A stretch of DNA of 64,000 nucleotides, from the NCBI RefSeq assembly GCF_963974575.1, contig NZ_CAXBBQ010000005.1, forward strand, positions 186,001-250,000, given 5' to 3'. Each line of letters opens with the position of its first letter. Within the stretch, counting starts at the first letter, position 1. Positions 50,470 to 61,007 of the stretch are shown here, piece after piece. Both the position numbers and the translations under genes were made by a program. The DNA comes from Sphingosinicella sp963974575. Lineage in GTDB: Bacteria; Pseudomonadota; Alphaproteobacteria; Sphingomonadales; Sphingomonadaceae. A model generated the notes under the pieces. That model was not told where the DNA came from and searched no databases. It was given only the letters and a program-made list of their open reading frames with translations.

Positions 50470-53289
50470 ATGGCAATCGTGCGCGCGGCGTCGAGTGCAA
50501 TACATGCTTTGGCGGTGGGAGCGGCGCGGCGATCACTGCTGCTTGCCCTGATGTTCGGTCTGGCCTTTCCGGCTGCGGCGCAGGTCGATCCGCGCGTCAT
50601 CGAGCAATTGCAGGGGCGGCTACAGGGCACGCAGGATGCGGGTGCACAGCTCGATCAGGCACGCGAACAGAGCAGGCGCGTCACGCTGCCGTCGAACACG
50701 GACCTGACCAGCGAAGAGCGCGAACTCCGCCGCCAGCAATCACGGATTCAGTTGAATTCCCTCTATCTGCCGTCACCGGTCGAACAGCAGTATCGGGAAC
50801 GGCTTGGCGATCCGTCGCTTCGGCAATTTGGCTATGATCTGTTCCGCGTTTCCGAAGGGGGCGCCGGTTCGGTAACGGGCGAGGTCTCCGATGGTTACGT
50901 GCTGGGACCGGGCGATGAACTGGTGGTCACGTTTCAGGGTGCCACCAACGCGAGTGAAAGCGCGCGGGTGGCCCGTGATGGCCGGCTGATCGTCGGCAGC
51001 CTGCCGCCCATCCGCGCTGCGGGCCGGACACTGGGCTCGGTGCGCACGTCGCTTTCCCAAGCAACGCGTCAGAACCTGCTCGGGACCGACGTGTTCGTTT
51101 CGCTGGGCGGCGTGCGTTCGGCGACGGTGCTCGTTGGCGGCGAGGTCGAGAGGCCAGGCCAATATCAGGTTACGGCACTGTCCGATGTCGCGAATGCGAT
51201 TGCGCTTGCAGGCGGCATCCGCAAGGCGGGTAGTCTTCGGAACATCCGTCTCGTCCGGGGCGGGGTGACACGCACGGTCGATCTCTACGGACTTCTCGGT
51301 ATCGGAACGGCATCGCGCATCCGCGTGCAGGATGGTGACCGCATCGTGGTGCCCGTCGTCGGCGATACGGTGGCCGTCGCCGGTGCCGTTGCGCGGCCCG
51401 GAATTTACGAGCTTCACGGCTCGGCGAGCGTCAGCGAGGTCATCGCTTACGCCGGCGGCGCGCTTTACCCCCGCGGATACCAGATTTCGATCAGCCGCAT
51501 CGGAGACGACGGGCGCGAGATTTTCGTCCGTCCGCAGGGAACTGCCGCCGCCATCTGGTCGGGGGACGGCGTGCAGGTGCTTTCGGGTAGCGCAGGCACG
51601 GCTTTTGACCGGGTCATGCTTGCCGGCCATGTCCGCAACCCCGGCCCGCGGGCGCTCGCCGCCGTCCCGACGCTTGCCGAACTGATTGGCGGGCCCGAGG
51701 ATTTACAGCTTGGCACCTATATGCCGATGGCCATCATCATCCGGCGCAATCCGCTCACCGGTATGCGCAGCTACGAGGCGGCAGACCTGCGCAGCGCGCT
51801 TGATCGCAGTCGCCCCGTGGCGCTTCGCGGCGATGATCGTGTGTATGTGTTCAGCGCCGACGACATCGCCTTCCTGAATTCGAGCGCGACACGCCAGATT
51901 ATTCTGGGACAGGAAAATCCGAAGCCGCAATGCTACGCGCTTGAAAAGCTCCAAAGTCTCGTTGCGGATACGCAATCACCGCGTTTCAACGTGATTACGC
52001 GCGGCACGATCACAGTTGAACGTGAGGGGCGAGACGTTGCGGCAAGCGCAGGACGCGCGCTTACTGGCGCTGGTACGAGCGGGTCTAGTGAATCGCTGGA
52101 GGTGGTTCGTTCACGGCCTCTGCAGGACGTCGACAGAATGGACCGTGCGGCCCGCTCGCGGGACGAGAGCGATCGAGACCAGCAATACGACCGGAACGAG
52201 ATTGAAGAATCGGATTCCGAAAAACTCGCCCGCAAGAATCGCGAGTGCCCTGCCGTCTTCGAGGATGTTCCGGAACTCCTTCCCGTCCTGATCGAGCACA
52301 GCGTCAGCGTTGGCGGCGCCGTTCGCCGACCGGGCGCCTATCCCGTGGCAGGCTCGATCTCTGCCGATGCCCTTGTCTCCGCGTCTGATGGCGTGATGGC
52401 GAACATGCGCGACCCCATGCTGGATATCACGCCGGCGAGCGGGCCGTTTACGCGCTATGAAATGGTGGCGGGGCAAGAGGACCGGCTTGCCAACGTTCTC
52501 GTGAGCGCCGGTGACGACATTCGCATCACGGCGAACAATGCGGCCTATGAAGCGGGCGCGGTGCTGCTGACGGGCGAGTTCAACAGCCCCGGCCTCTATA
52601 CGATCCGCAAGGGTGAGCGGCTTTCCGAGCTCATCGCCCGTGCCGGCGGTCTCACCGATCAGGCGTATCCCTATGGCGGAGTCTTCACGCGCAGGAGTGT
52701 TCGGGAGCAGCAGCAGGACGGCTTCCAGCGCACCGCGCGCGAACTCAACACCTCGCTGCTTGCGCTGGCCGCACAGGAAAATGTGAACGGGCAATCGATT
52801 ATCGCTGCGGGGGATCTGATCAAGACCTTGTCAGAGACGGAAGCCGTCGGGCGCATGGTGGTCGAGGCCGATCCGCGTGTGCTTGCCCAGCGTCCGGACC
52901 TTGATCCCATACTCGATGGCGGCGACACGCTGCATATCCCCAAGAAGCCGACCTACGTCCTCGCGCTTGGCGATGTCTCTAACCCGGGCGCCGTCCAGTT
53001 CCAGCCGGGCAAGTCGGTTTCGGAGTATGTCTCGGAGGTCGGCGGAACGCAGTCGACCGCCGATGATGGCCGTGTGTTCCTGGTTCTGCCCAATGGCAGC
53101 GCGCAGCCGGTCCGGTCCAGCTTCTGGCGGCGGTCCAACGTCGTTGTGCCGCCCGGCAGCACGATTATTGTCCCGAAAAACCTGCAGCCGCTGAGGACTC
53201 TCGGCATCGTTCGCGATGTTGCAACCATTTTCGGGCAATTGGCGACGGCCGTCGCTTCCGTCGCGATTCTGGCGGACCGGAACAACTAG
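50470..53289 (+). CDS. Large SLBB-domain polysaccharide export protein
   Basis: About 939 residues with a signal peptide (RRSLLLALMFGLAFPAAAQ). The Wza/KpsD-type N-terminal export domain is seen at DGYVLGPGDELVVTFQG, followed by several SLBB units (VLVGGEVERPGQYQVTALSDV, VAGAVARPGIYEL, VSVGGAVRRPGAYPVAG, VLLTGEFNSPGLYTIRKGERL). An Arg/Glu/Asp-rich stretch near residues 530-605 separates two halves. It is about twice the length of Wza, as in other long sphingomonad exporters. It is likely to form the outer-membrane/periplasmic channel for exopolysaccharide. The start could also be 50437. Confidence 0.87.
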   Translation: MAIVRAASSAIHALAVGAARRSLLLALMFGLAFPAAAQVDPRVIEQLQGRLQGTQDAGAQLDQAREQSRRVTLPSNTDLTSEERELRRQQSRIQLNSLYLPSPVEQQYRERLGDPSLRQFGYDLFRVSEGGAGSVTGEVSDGYVLGPGDELVVTFQGATNASESARVARDGRLIVGSLPPIRAAGRTLGSVRTSLSQATRQNLLGTDVFVSLGGVRSATVLVGGEVERPGQYQVTALSDVANAIALAGGIRKAGSLRNIRLVRGGVTRTVDLYGLLGIGTASRIRVQDGDRIVVPVVGDTVAVAGAVARPGIYELHGSASVSEVIAYAGGALYPRGYQISISRIGDDGREIFVRPQGTAAAIWSGDGVQVLSGSAGTAFDRVMLAGHVRNPGPRALAAVPTLAELIGGPEDLQLGTYMPMAIIIRRNPLTGMRSYEAADLRSALDRSRPVALRGDDRVYVFSADDIAFLNSSATRQIILGQENPKPQCYALEKLQSLVADTQSPRFNVITRGTITVEREGRDVAASAGRALTGAGTSGSSESLEVVRSRPLQDVDRMDRAARSRDESDRDQQYDRNEIEESDSEKLARKNRECPAVFEDVPELLPVLIEHSVSVGGAVRRPGAYPVAGSISADALVSASDGVMANMRDPMLDITPASGPFTRYEMVAGQEDRLANVLVSAGDDIRITANNAAYEAGAVLLTGEFNSPGLYTIRKGERLSELIARAGGLTDQAYPYGGVFTRRSVREQQQDGFQRTARELNTSLLALAAQENVNGQSIIAAGDLIKTLSETEAVGRMVVEADPRVLAQRPDLDPILDGGDTLHIPKKPTYVLALGDVSNPGAVQFQPGKSVSEYVSEVGGTQSTADDGRVFLVLPNGSAQPVRSSFWRRSNVVVPPGSTIIVPKNLQPLRTLGIVRDVATIFGQLATAVASVAILADRNN

Positions 53290-53335
53290 TCGCAGCGGGC
53301 GCGTTGCCCGCCGCCGAACCTGTGGGAAAGAATGC

Positions 53336-54607
<1,272 letters not shown>

Positions 54608-54613
<6 letters not shown>

Positions 54614-55345
54614 GCGGCCACTCAATCGATACCACGCGAGGCCCGCGTACTCGTGGAGAGCAAGGTCCGCGCGCTCGATATTTTCGTTGAACGCGGGCGA
54701 GAATTGACGGTCGCTTGTCTGCCGGTCCACGGCGTAGGCGATAGCATCGACGCCCACGGCTTTCATGCACGCCATCGCGCGCGGCATATGGAAGCCTGAC
54801 GTGACGAGCAGTACGCGCTTGCCCGGAAGGGAGGCGGCAATCCCGCGCGCATTGGCGCAGGTATCGAGCGTTCCGGTGATCTTGGCGATGCGGCCCTGCG
54901 GTAGACCCGCCCGGCGCCAGTAGTCGGCCGTCCAGTCGACATCGCGGCTGCCATCTTGGGTGACGCCGCCGACGATCCAGATTTTCGCCTGAGGATAGGC
55001 CTGCGCGAGCGCGAGCGCTTCGCTCACCCTTTCGCCGTGCGAGTCGAATTCCAGTGAACCTGACAGCGCCGAGGCGCGCAGCCTTTCCGCGCCGGCGAGC
55101 ACCACGACGGCATCGATCCGGTCGGACAGGGCGGCCGGGCGCGGATAGGCAGCCTCCAGCCGGTTCATCAGCCAGTTCCCCGTCGGCAGGATGGCGAACA
55201 GGATGGTCCAGAGCGCCAGAAGCGCGCTGGCGGCGCGCGCGGACCGCAGCGCGCCGCAAAGCAGGAAGATCGCGGTGAGCAGTGTCAACCAGACAAACCA
55301 GGCTGCGGGGCCGAAAAGCGCCCAGAGCAGGTAGTTCAGCGACAC
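54608..55345 (-). CDS. YdcF/ElyC-family (DUF218) membrane protein
   Basis: 245 residues from GTG at 55345 (SLNYLLWALFGPAAWFVWL). Two or three membrane segments in the first 60 residues precede the DUF218 domain, beginning at IDAVVVLAGAERLRAS. Conserved segments KIWIVGGV, TCANARGIAASL and VLLVTSGFHMPRAM follow. Relatives (ElyC) act in envelope biogenesis, possibly on lipid-carrier traffic. The open frame extends upstream over the epimerase as a shadow. It starts six bases after the epimerase stop. Confidence 0.85.
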
Positions 55346-55350
55346 GCCCG

Positions 55351-56349
55351 TCAGACGCCGTGATACGTGCGGAACCAGTCGACGAAGCGGGGTATGCCCT
55401 CCTCGATCGACGTGGTCGGATGGAAGCCGAGATCGCGCTCGATCGCGGAAATATCGGCGAACGTGTCCTTCACGTCGCCCGGCTGCATCGGCTCGAATTG
55501 CTTGATCGCAGTCTTGCCCACTGCCTTTTCGAGCACAGCGATCATGTGCATCAGTTCTTCGGAGCGGTGGTTGCCGATGTTGTAGATACGGTGCGGGGTC
55601 ACCGATCCGCCGGCTTTCACACTGCCATCGTCGGGCGGCGGGTTGTCGAGGCAGGCGACGATGCCCGAGACGATGTCGTCGACGTACGTGAAATCGCGGC
55701 GCATGTCGCCGCCGTTGAACACCTTGATCGGCTCGCCCTTCAGGATGGCGTCGGTGAACAGCCACATCGCCATGTCCGGCCGGCCCCACGGTCCGTAGAC
55801 GGTGAAGAACCGGAGGCCTGTCTGCGGCAGGCGGTAAAGGTGGCTGTAGGTCTCGCTCATCAGTTCGTCAGCCTTTTTCGTCGCGGCATAGAGCGAGATC
55901 GGTTGGTCGACGCGGTCCTCCACAGAGAACGGCAGCTTCTCGTTCTTGCCGTAAACTGACGACGACGAGGCATAGACGAGGTGCTCGACACTGTCCGAAT
56001 GCCGCGCATACTCCATCAGGTTGAGGTGCCCGACGAGGTTGGAGTGCACATAGGCGTGCGGGTTCGTCAGCGAGTATCGGACGCCCGCCTGCGCGCCGAG
56101 ATGGGCGATCCGCTCGACCCGGTGCGACGCAAGCTCGGTTTTCAGCCCGTCGAAGTCCGCGAAGTCCTGCTCAATGAAGGTAAAGCCGTTGTGACGCCTT
56201 TTCAGATCTGCGATACGATCGCGCTTCAGCTTCGGACTGTAGTAGTCGTTAACGTTGTCGATTCCGATGACCCGCTCACCGCGTGAAAGTAGCCGTTCAG
56301 AAAGGTGGTAGCCGATGAAACCTGCGGCTCCGGTCACGAGAAAAGTCAT
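55351..56349 (-). CDS. UDP-glucuronate 4-epimerase-like NAD-dependent epimerase
   Basis: 332 residues starting MTFLVTGAAGFIGYHLSERL, an extended short-chain dehydrogenase with GxxGxxG. The catalytic triad is visible as YASSSSVYG plus YAATKKADELM (Tyr and Lys). NVNDYYSPKLKRDR and the GLRFFTVYGPWGRPDMA segment are hallmarks of UDP-glucuronate 4-epimerases. GDVKDTFADIS is the usual C-terminal motif. It probably supplies galacturonic acid to the exopolysaccharide. It is divergent from the transferase gene. Confidence 0.9.
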   Translation of the reverse strand: MTFLVTGAAGFIGYHLSERLLSRGERVIGIDNVNDYYSPKLKRDRIADLKRRHNGFTFIEQDFADFDGLKTELASHRVERIAHLGAQAGVRYSLTNPHAYVHSNLVGHLNLMEYARHSDSVEHLVYASSSSVYGKNEKLPFSVEDRVDQPISLYAATKKADELMSETYSHLYRLPQTGLRFFTVYGPWGRPDMAMWLFTDAILKGEPIKVFNGGDMRRDFTYVDDIVSGIVACLDNPPPDDGSVKAGGSVTPHRIYNIGNHRSEELMHMIAVLEKAVGKTAIKQFEPMQPGDVKDTFADISAIERDLGFHPTTSIEEGIPRFVDWFRTYHGV

Positions 56350-56475
56350 TGATTCATCCTGCGTAAAGCCGAGCCGTTGCACTTCGGCGCTGCACTGAGG
56401 GGAGTTAGCGTAGCGCTGGCCGGGCCGCAACGGTAAGGTCGGCCGCGCTGACGAGGAAGGGGCCAAGACATCGCG

Positions 56476-57528
56476 ATGACTGCAATGAGCCTGAACATGC
56501 TCTGCGCTGCCATAGGTGTGGCGACCGCGCTTTTCGTGGGACAAAACGCCGGCCGCATCGGCGGCGTCCTTGGCCTTCTCGACTATCCCGATCCGTTCGG
56601 CGGCCGTAAACGTCATGCCCGCGTGACGCCGCTGGTCGGCGGCCTTGCCGTCGTGCTGGCATTCGAAGTCTCTGCGCTGCTGCTTTATCACCTCCTCGCC
56701 AAGGATTCCGCGCTGCTCGATTGGCAGGTCATGTGGCTCGGCTTCGCGGTCGGGGCGATGGCGTTTGTCGGTCTCGCCGATGATCGCATGGGCCTGTCTC
56801 CGATTGTAAGGTTGGCGCTGACTTCGTTCGTGCTGGTCCTGACGATCCTCGAAGTGCCGGACTTCCGTGTGGATTTCCTGCGCTTCGCCGGGGTCGATCA
56901 GCTCATCCTGCTGCCCGCGTGGGCGTCGGTGCTGTTCACGCTCGTCTGCCTCATCGGGCTTCTGAACGCGGTCAACATGGCGGACGGCAAGAACGGCATC
57001 GTGCTTACGCTGTCATTGATCTGGACGGCGGTGCTCTTCGCCCGCAACCCTCAACCTTTCGATCCTCTGCTGTTCGGAATCGCCGGTAGCCTCGTTGTCA
57101 TGCTTTGGTTCAACATGAAGGGCGCGCTTTTTCTTGGCGATGGCGGCAGCTACGGCATTTCGGCGATTTTCGGTCTGCTTGCTATCTATGCCTACAACCA
57201 CAGCTTCGCGACATTCGACGCGGGCCAGGTGGCGCTGCTGTTCCTGATCCCCGTGCTCGATACGATCCGGCTGATGGCCTGGCGGATCGCGCAGGGCCGC
57301 AGTCCGTTTTCGGGGGATCGCGACCACCTCCATCACTATCTGCATGCGCGCTGGGGCTGGCCGATGGGTCTTGGCATCTATGCTGCGCTGGTGGCGCTGC
57401 CGAATTTCCTCGGCGTCATGTTCCCGGCCTACAGCCTCGCGCTGCTCGGCCTCGGCACCGTCATGTACGTGGCGACGCTCATCGCTGCGACACGCGGCGG
57501 CACGGTTCGTCGGGGCGTTAGAGCCTGA
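56476..57528 (+). CDS. WecA/MraY-type undecaprenyl-phosphate sugar-1-phosphate transferase
   Basis: 350 residues, about 10 membrane segments. It loads the first sugar-1-phosphate onto undecaprenyl phosphate. The signature Asp motifs are VGLADDRMGL and NAVNMADGKNGI, then FLGDGGSYGIS and the DRDHLHHYLHARWG His-rich loop typical of WecA/TagO-like members. It is an initiating transferase for a polysaccharide, consistent with the adjacent exporter and sugar-nucleotide genes. Which sugar is used is not known. Confidence 0.9.
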   Translation: MTAMSLNMLCAAIGVATALFVGQNAGRIGGVLGLLDYPDPFGGRKRHARVTPLVGGLAVVLAFEVSALLLYHLLAKDSALLDWQVMWLGFAVGAMAFVGLADDRMGLSPIVRLALTSFVLVLTILEVPDFRVDFLRFAGVDQLILLPAWASVLFTLVCLIGLLNAVNMADGKNGIVLTLSLIWTAVLFARNPQPFDPLLFGIAGSLVVMLWFNMKGALFLGDGGSYGISAIFGLLAIYAYNHSFATFDAGQVALLFLIPVLDTIRLMAWRIAQGRSPFSGDRDHLHHYLHARWGWPMGLGIYAALVALPNFLGVMFPAYSLALLGLGTVMYVATLIAATRGGTVRRGVRA

Positions 57529-57618
57529 GACAAAGCCGTGGGCGGCCTCTTCCCAAAGTCGAAGCAGCGGCTATAAGGGCCGCCGCAAACACGGCATTCG
57601 CCGTTTCGAGCATCGCAT

Positions 57619-57693
57619 TGGGGCGTAGCCAAGCGGTAAGGCAGCGGTTTTTGGTACCGCCATGCGGAGGTTCGAATCCTCCCGCCCCAGCCA
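57619..57693 (+). tRNA. tRNA-Gln(TTG)
   Basis: The 75-base gene starts TGGGGCG and ends CGCCCCA-G-CCA. The anticodon loop is TTTTGGT-like with anticodon TTG (Gln), and the T-arm is GGTTCGAATCC. CCA is encoded. It stands alone downstream of the transferase gene. Confidence 0.93.
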
Positions 57694-57976
57694 AGCGTTT
57701 TCAGCACTTTCGCTAAAGCCATCCAAGCGATTCCGCGGAAGGTCTTGCGGCGTGGATGAATGGGTTTGGGCGGCAAGGGTCTTGCGCTCTGCCCACATTC
57801 CATCACCTCTCTCCTCCACCTATCCGTCCGGATAGGCGGGAACGCGTGTCATTTGTTCCCAAAAGATAGGATGAGCCTCGCCCCGCCCTCGGGCTAGAAC
57901 CAAGGTCGCCGAACAGAGGACGCAGAACAGTCCAAGCGATCGGGAGCATCGCCGGCGGATGCGGAGGGGAAGTGGG
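57694..57976. promoter_or_regulatory. Upstream region of the TonB receptor with two inverted repeats
   Basis: CCTATCCG-TC-CGGATAGG (57819-57836) is a perfect 8-base inverted repeat. GGGAAC (57838-57843) with GTTCCC (57855-57860) is a second one with an 11-base centre. They lie 117-158 bases upstream of the TonB receptor start and are probable regulatory sites. Nothing else is seen between the tRNA and the receptor gene. Confidence 0.45.
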
Positions 57977-60130
57977 ATGCGGAGCCAATCTAGCCTGAAC
58001 TATACGTGCGCCTGCCTTTTGGCTGGTGTTGCGACCATCGCCACGATGCCGGCGTGGGCGCAGGAAGCAAGCAGCGAAACCGCTGCGCATAGCGGAGAAG
58101 TCGAACAGATCGTCGTCACGGCCCGCAAGCGTGAGGAGCGCGTGCAGGACGTGCCGGATTCGATCAGCGTCTTCACGGCTGCAGCGCTCGAAGCGACGCG
58201 CATCGACAATGTGAAGGATGTGGCGCTTCGCGTGCCGAACCTCTCCATCGTTGAGGCGCAGCAGCCGGGCGTCGCGCTGCTTACCATCCGCGGTGTGGGG
58301 CAGGCGCGCAACGGCGAGCCGCCGATCGCTGTCGTTGTCGATGGCGTGCAGCTCAGCAACGCCTATCAGATCACGCAGGACCTGTTCGATATCGAGCGCA
58401 TCGAGGTTCTGAAGGGCCCGCAGGGCGCGGTTTACGGCCGCAACGCCATCGGCGGCGCGATCAACATCACCACCAAGCAGCCGACGAACGATTTCGAAGG
58501 CTTCATCCAGGGCAGCTACGGTACGGGGCAGGACTGGCGCCTGTCCGCTGCGATCAGTGGCCCGATCGTCCCTGACAAGCTGTTGTTCCGCCTGGCGGGA
58601 TCGCTGCGCGATTTCGACGGCGACATCGAAAGCGTCAACGCACCGCGCTCGAAGGAAGCGAACTGGGCGCAGGATAAGAACATCCGCGGCAGCCTGCTGT
58701 TCACGCCGTCGGACGTTGTCACCGTCGATCTGCGTTATTCGCGGCTTGAAACAGAAGCGGGTGCGGCGTGGTACGCCTCCGTGCCGCCCGGCAGCGACAT
58801 TAATGAGCCGCGACCTTTTATCGGCGATTACCCCTCGTGGGCTAAGCGTACCCTGAACGATGCCTCCGCGAAGGTGGATGTCGATCTCGGCGCTGCGATG
58901 CTCACGTCGGTCACGGCCTATTCGAAGGTCTCGTCGTTCATCGATGAGGAACTCGATCTCAGTCCGCTTGACGGCATCATCGCGCAGCAGACGCTGAAGA
59001 CGCGGAATTTCAGTCAGGAACTGCGGCTCGCCTCCACGGGCAACACGCGCTTCAAGTGGCTCGCTGGCCTCTACTATCTGAAAACGCGCCAGAAGCTCGA
59101 TACGGAAATTTCCCTCGGCGCGGACTTTCTGCCGCTGTTCGGCCTGCCGCCGGAGCTTGCGCCGCTCCTGTTCGCGCAGAGCCGTTCGACCGATAACAAC
59201 AAGGCGTATGCGGCGTTCGGGCAGGTCTCCTATCGGTTCGATATGGGTCTCGAGTTGACCGGGGCTCTGCGCTACGACGTAGACGACCGGCACCAGGTCG
59301 ATCGCGTCGCGCCGGGGCTGCCCGAATATGATCGGACATTCAAATCCCTGCAGCCGAAGGTTTCGGCGACATGGTTCTGGAACGACGATTCGATGGTCTA
59401 CGCGACCATCGCCAAGGGCTTCCGCAGCGGCGGCTTCAATCCGCTCGATATCATCACGCGCTCCTACGACAAGGAAGAGAACTGGAACTACGAGGTTGGG
59501 CTGAAGGCGAGCGCGCTCGATCGCAGGCTGACCCTCACCAGCGCCGTTTTCTACACGCGCATCAAGGATCGTCAGGTCTACACGCTCGACGTCAACAACT
59601 CGGCGCAGACGCTCACGAACCCGATCCCGAAGTCGGAAGTCTACGGCTTCGAGGCGGAGGTGATAGCGCGTCCGGTGCCCGGCTTCGATCTGTCAGCCTC
59701 GATCGGCTACACGGATTCGAAGATCATCAGCTACGACACGTCGGTCTTCGCGGGTCTTCCCTCGGCGGGTGATTACACCGGCAACAAGCTGCCGCAGATG
59801 GCGAAGCTCTCTTATGCCTTCGGCGCGCAGTACGAGCACGAGTTCGGCGACGACATGTCGATCACCCCGCGCGTGGAGCTGAACGGCTCCAGCGGCGCTT
59901 ATTACTGGGAAGTCGACAACACCGACAAGCGCAGCGGCGTCAGTCTCGTGAACGCGCGTCTCACGCTGCGCAAGGGCGGCCTGTCGCTCGCGGGCTTCGT
60001 CGAGAACCTTTTCGACGAGGACTATATCATCGAGTTCGTGCCCGTCGAATGGAGCGGCGCGAGCGCGGGCGATCTGTCGGCGGCGGCGCCGGGGCGGCGC
60101 TGGGGCGTGCAGGCGAAGCTGCGCTTTTAG
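57977..60130 (+). CDS. TonB-dependent receptor
   Basis: 717 residues. A signal peptide (cleavage at about AWAQEA, residue 30) is followed by a TonB box-like EQIVVTARKREERVQDVP. The plug domain contains LTIRGVGQARNGEPPIAVVVDGV and ERIEVLKGPQGAVYGRNAIGGAINITT. The beta-barrel runs to the C-terminal GRRWGVQAKLRF with terminal Phe. It imports a substrate across the outer membrane; the neighbours suggest an organic ligand, not proven. GGAGGGGAAG precedes the ATG at 57977. The SRPBCC gene follows by 12 bases. Confidence 0.93.
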   Translation: MRSQSSLNYTCACLLAGVATIATMPAWAQEASSETAAHSGEVEQIVVTARKREERVQDVPDSISVFTAAALEATRIDNVKDVALRVPNLSIVEAQQPGVALLTIRGVGQARNGEPPIAVVVDGVQLSNAYQITQDLFDIERIEVLKGPQGAVYGRNAIGGAINITTKQPTNDFEGFIQGSYGTGQDWRLSAAISGPIVPDKLLFRLAGSLRDFDGDIESVNAPRSKEANWAQDKNIRGSLLFTPSDVVTVDLRYSRLETEAGAAWYASVPPGSDINEPRPFIGDYPSWAKRTLNDASAKVDVDLGAAMLTSVTAYSKVSSFIDEELDLSPLDGIIAQQTLKTRNFSQELRLASTGNTRFKWLAGLYYLKTRQKLDTEISLGADFLPLFGLPPELAPLLFAQSRSTDNNKAYAAFGQVSYRFDMGLELTGALRYDVDDRHQVDRVAPGLPEYDRTFKSLQPKVSATWFWNDDSMVYATIAKGFRSGGFNPLDIITRSYDKEENWNYEVGLKASALDRRLTLTSAVFYTRIKDRQVYTLDVNNSAQTLTNPIPKSEVYGFEAEVIARPVPGFDLSASIGYTDSKIISYDTSVFAGLPSAGDYTGNKLPQMAKLSYAFGAQYEHEFGDDMSITPRVELNGSSGAYYWEVDNTDKRSGVSLVNARLTLRKGGLSLAGFVENLFDEDYIIEFVPVEWSGASAGDLSAAAPGRRWGVQAKLRF

Positions 60131-60142
60131 GGGAGTTTCGAT

Positions 60143-60967
60143 ATGGGTAAGGCGCAGGTCGTCCGCCGGTTCAACGTACCGGCGGAAACGCTCTGGAGCT
60201 ATCTGTCGTGGCGCGGCATGGAAAAGCTCGCAGGCGGCGGTTTCTTCAAGCGCGTGGTCTTCGAAGGCGAGGGTGCGGAGGTCGGCGCCACCAAGTGGAT
60301 CCACCTGCCCGAAGGCCCGCCCATCCGCGAGCGCCTCGAATGGCTCGACGCGGCCGGCTACGCCTACGGCTACCGCGTCGTCGACAGCGGCCCGCTGCCG
60401 ATCACCGACTATGTCGGGGAACTCCGCATCACGCCGTGCGGACCGGCGGCGTGCGACGTGGTGATCCGCAACAGCTTCGTGGGCGTCACCACCGACGATG
60501 GCTGGGGCCGGGAGTGGGAGACCATCGAGAACAGCCTGCTCGACGAGATCGAGGCTCAGCTCGGCGGCGCGCCCGCGCCCGCGCCGGAAGATGTCGCGGC
60601 AGCGATCCGCGCGGCGAGCGACCAGTTCGAGGCGGACTTCCGTAGCGGCGATCCCGAACGCCTCGTCGCGAACTACTATGTCGATGATCCCCGCATCGCC
60701 GTGCCCGACACGCCGCTGCAAAAAGGCCGCGACGCTGCGATTGAGGTCTTCCGCGGCCTGATGGACGGCTTCGCGGCGTGCGACCTCCGCCAGGTGGAGG
60801 TCAGCCACGGCGGCGGCGACATCGCGTTCGAGCTTGGCGAATCCACCGTGCATCCGAAGGCGGCCGGCGAGGCGCCTACGCGCGTGCGCTACACCATCCT
60901 CTGGCGCCGCACCGCCAAGGGTTGGCGCGTGGATACGGACTTCTTCGCGTGGGGCGCGCTTTCGTGA
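60143..60967 (+). CDS. SRPBCC-SnoaL-like two-domain protein
   Basis: 274 residues. Residues 1-145 follow the START/SRPBCC lipid-binding fold (MGKAQVVRRFNVPAETLWSYL, WIHLPEGPPIRERLEWLDA, GYRVVDSGPLPITDYVGEL). Residues 155-274 resemble a SnoaL/DUF4440 cone domain (FEADFRSGDPERLVANYYVDD, then GKDAAIEVFRGL-like sequence and a final TILWRRTAKGWRVDTDFFA). Both folds bind small hydrophobic molecules. Fusion of the two is unusual. It is in the same transcription unit as the TonB receptor and the MalT-type regulator. Confidence 0.75.
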   Translation: MGKAQVVRRFNVPAETLWSYLSWRGMEKLAGGGFFKRVVFEGEGAEVGATKWIHLPEGPPIRERLEWLDAAGYAYGYRVVDSGPLPITDYVGELRITPCGPAACDVVIRNSFVGVTTDDGWGREWETIENSLLDEIEAQLGGAPAPAPEDVAAAIRAASDQFEADFRSGDPERLVANYYVDDPRIAVPDTPLQKGRDAAIEVFRGLMDGFAACDLRQVEVSHGGGDIAFELGESTVHPKAAGEAPTRVRYTILWRRTAKGWRVDTDFFAWGALS

Positions 60968-61007
60968 TAGGCTCCCGGGCTTGATGTGACGGGGCTGGGA
61001 GGGAGCG

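Noticed and set aside
57803..59293. 496-codon minus-strand open frame antisense to the TonB receptor
   Set aside because: It lies within a well-supported receptor gene, has high Arg/His content and no family features; GC-rich coding sequence produces such shadows.
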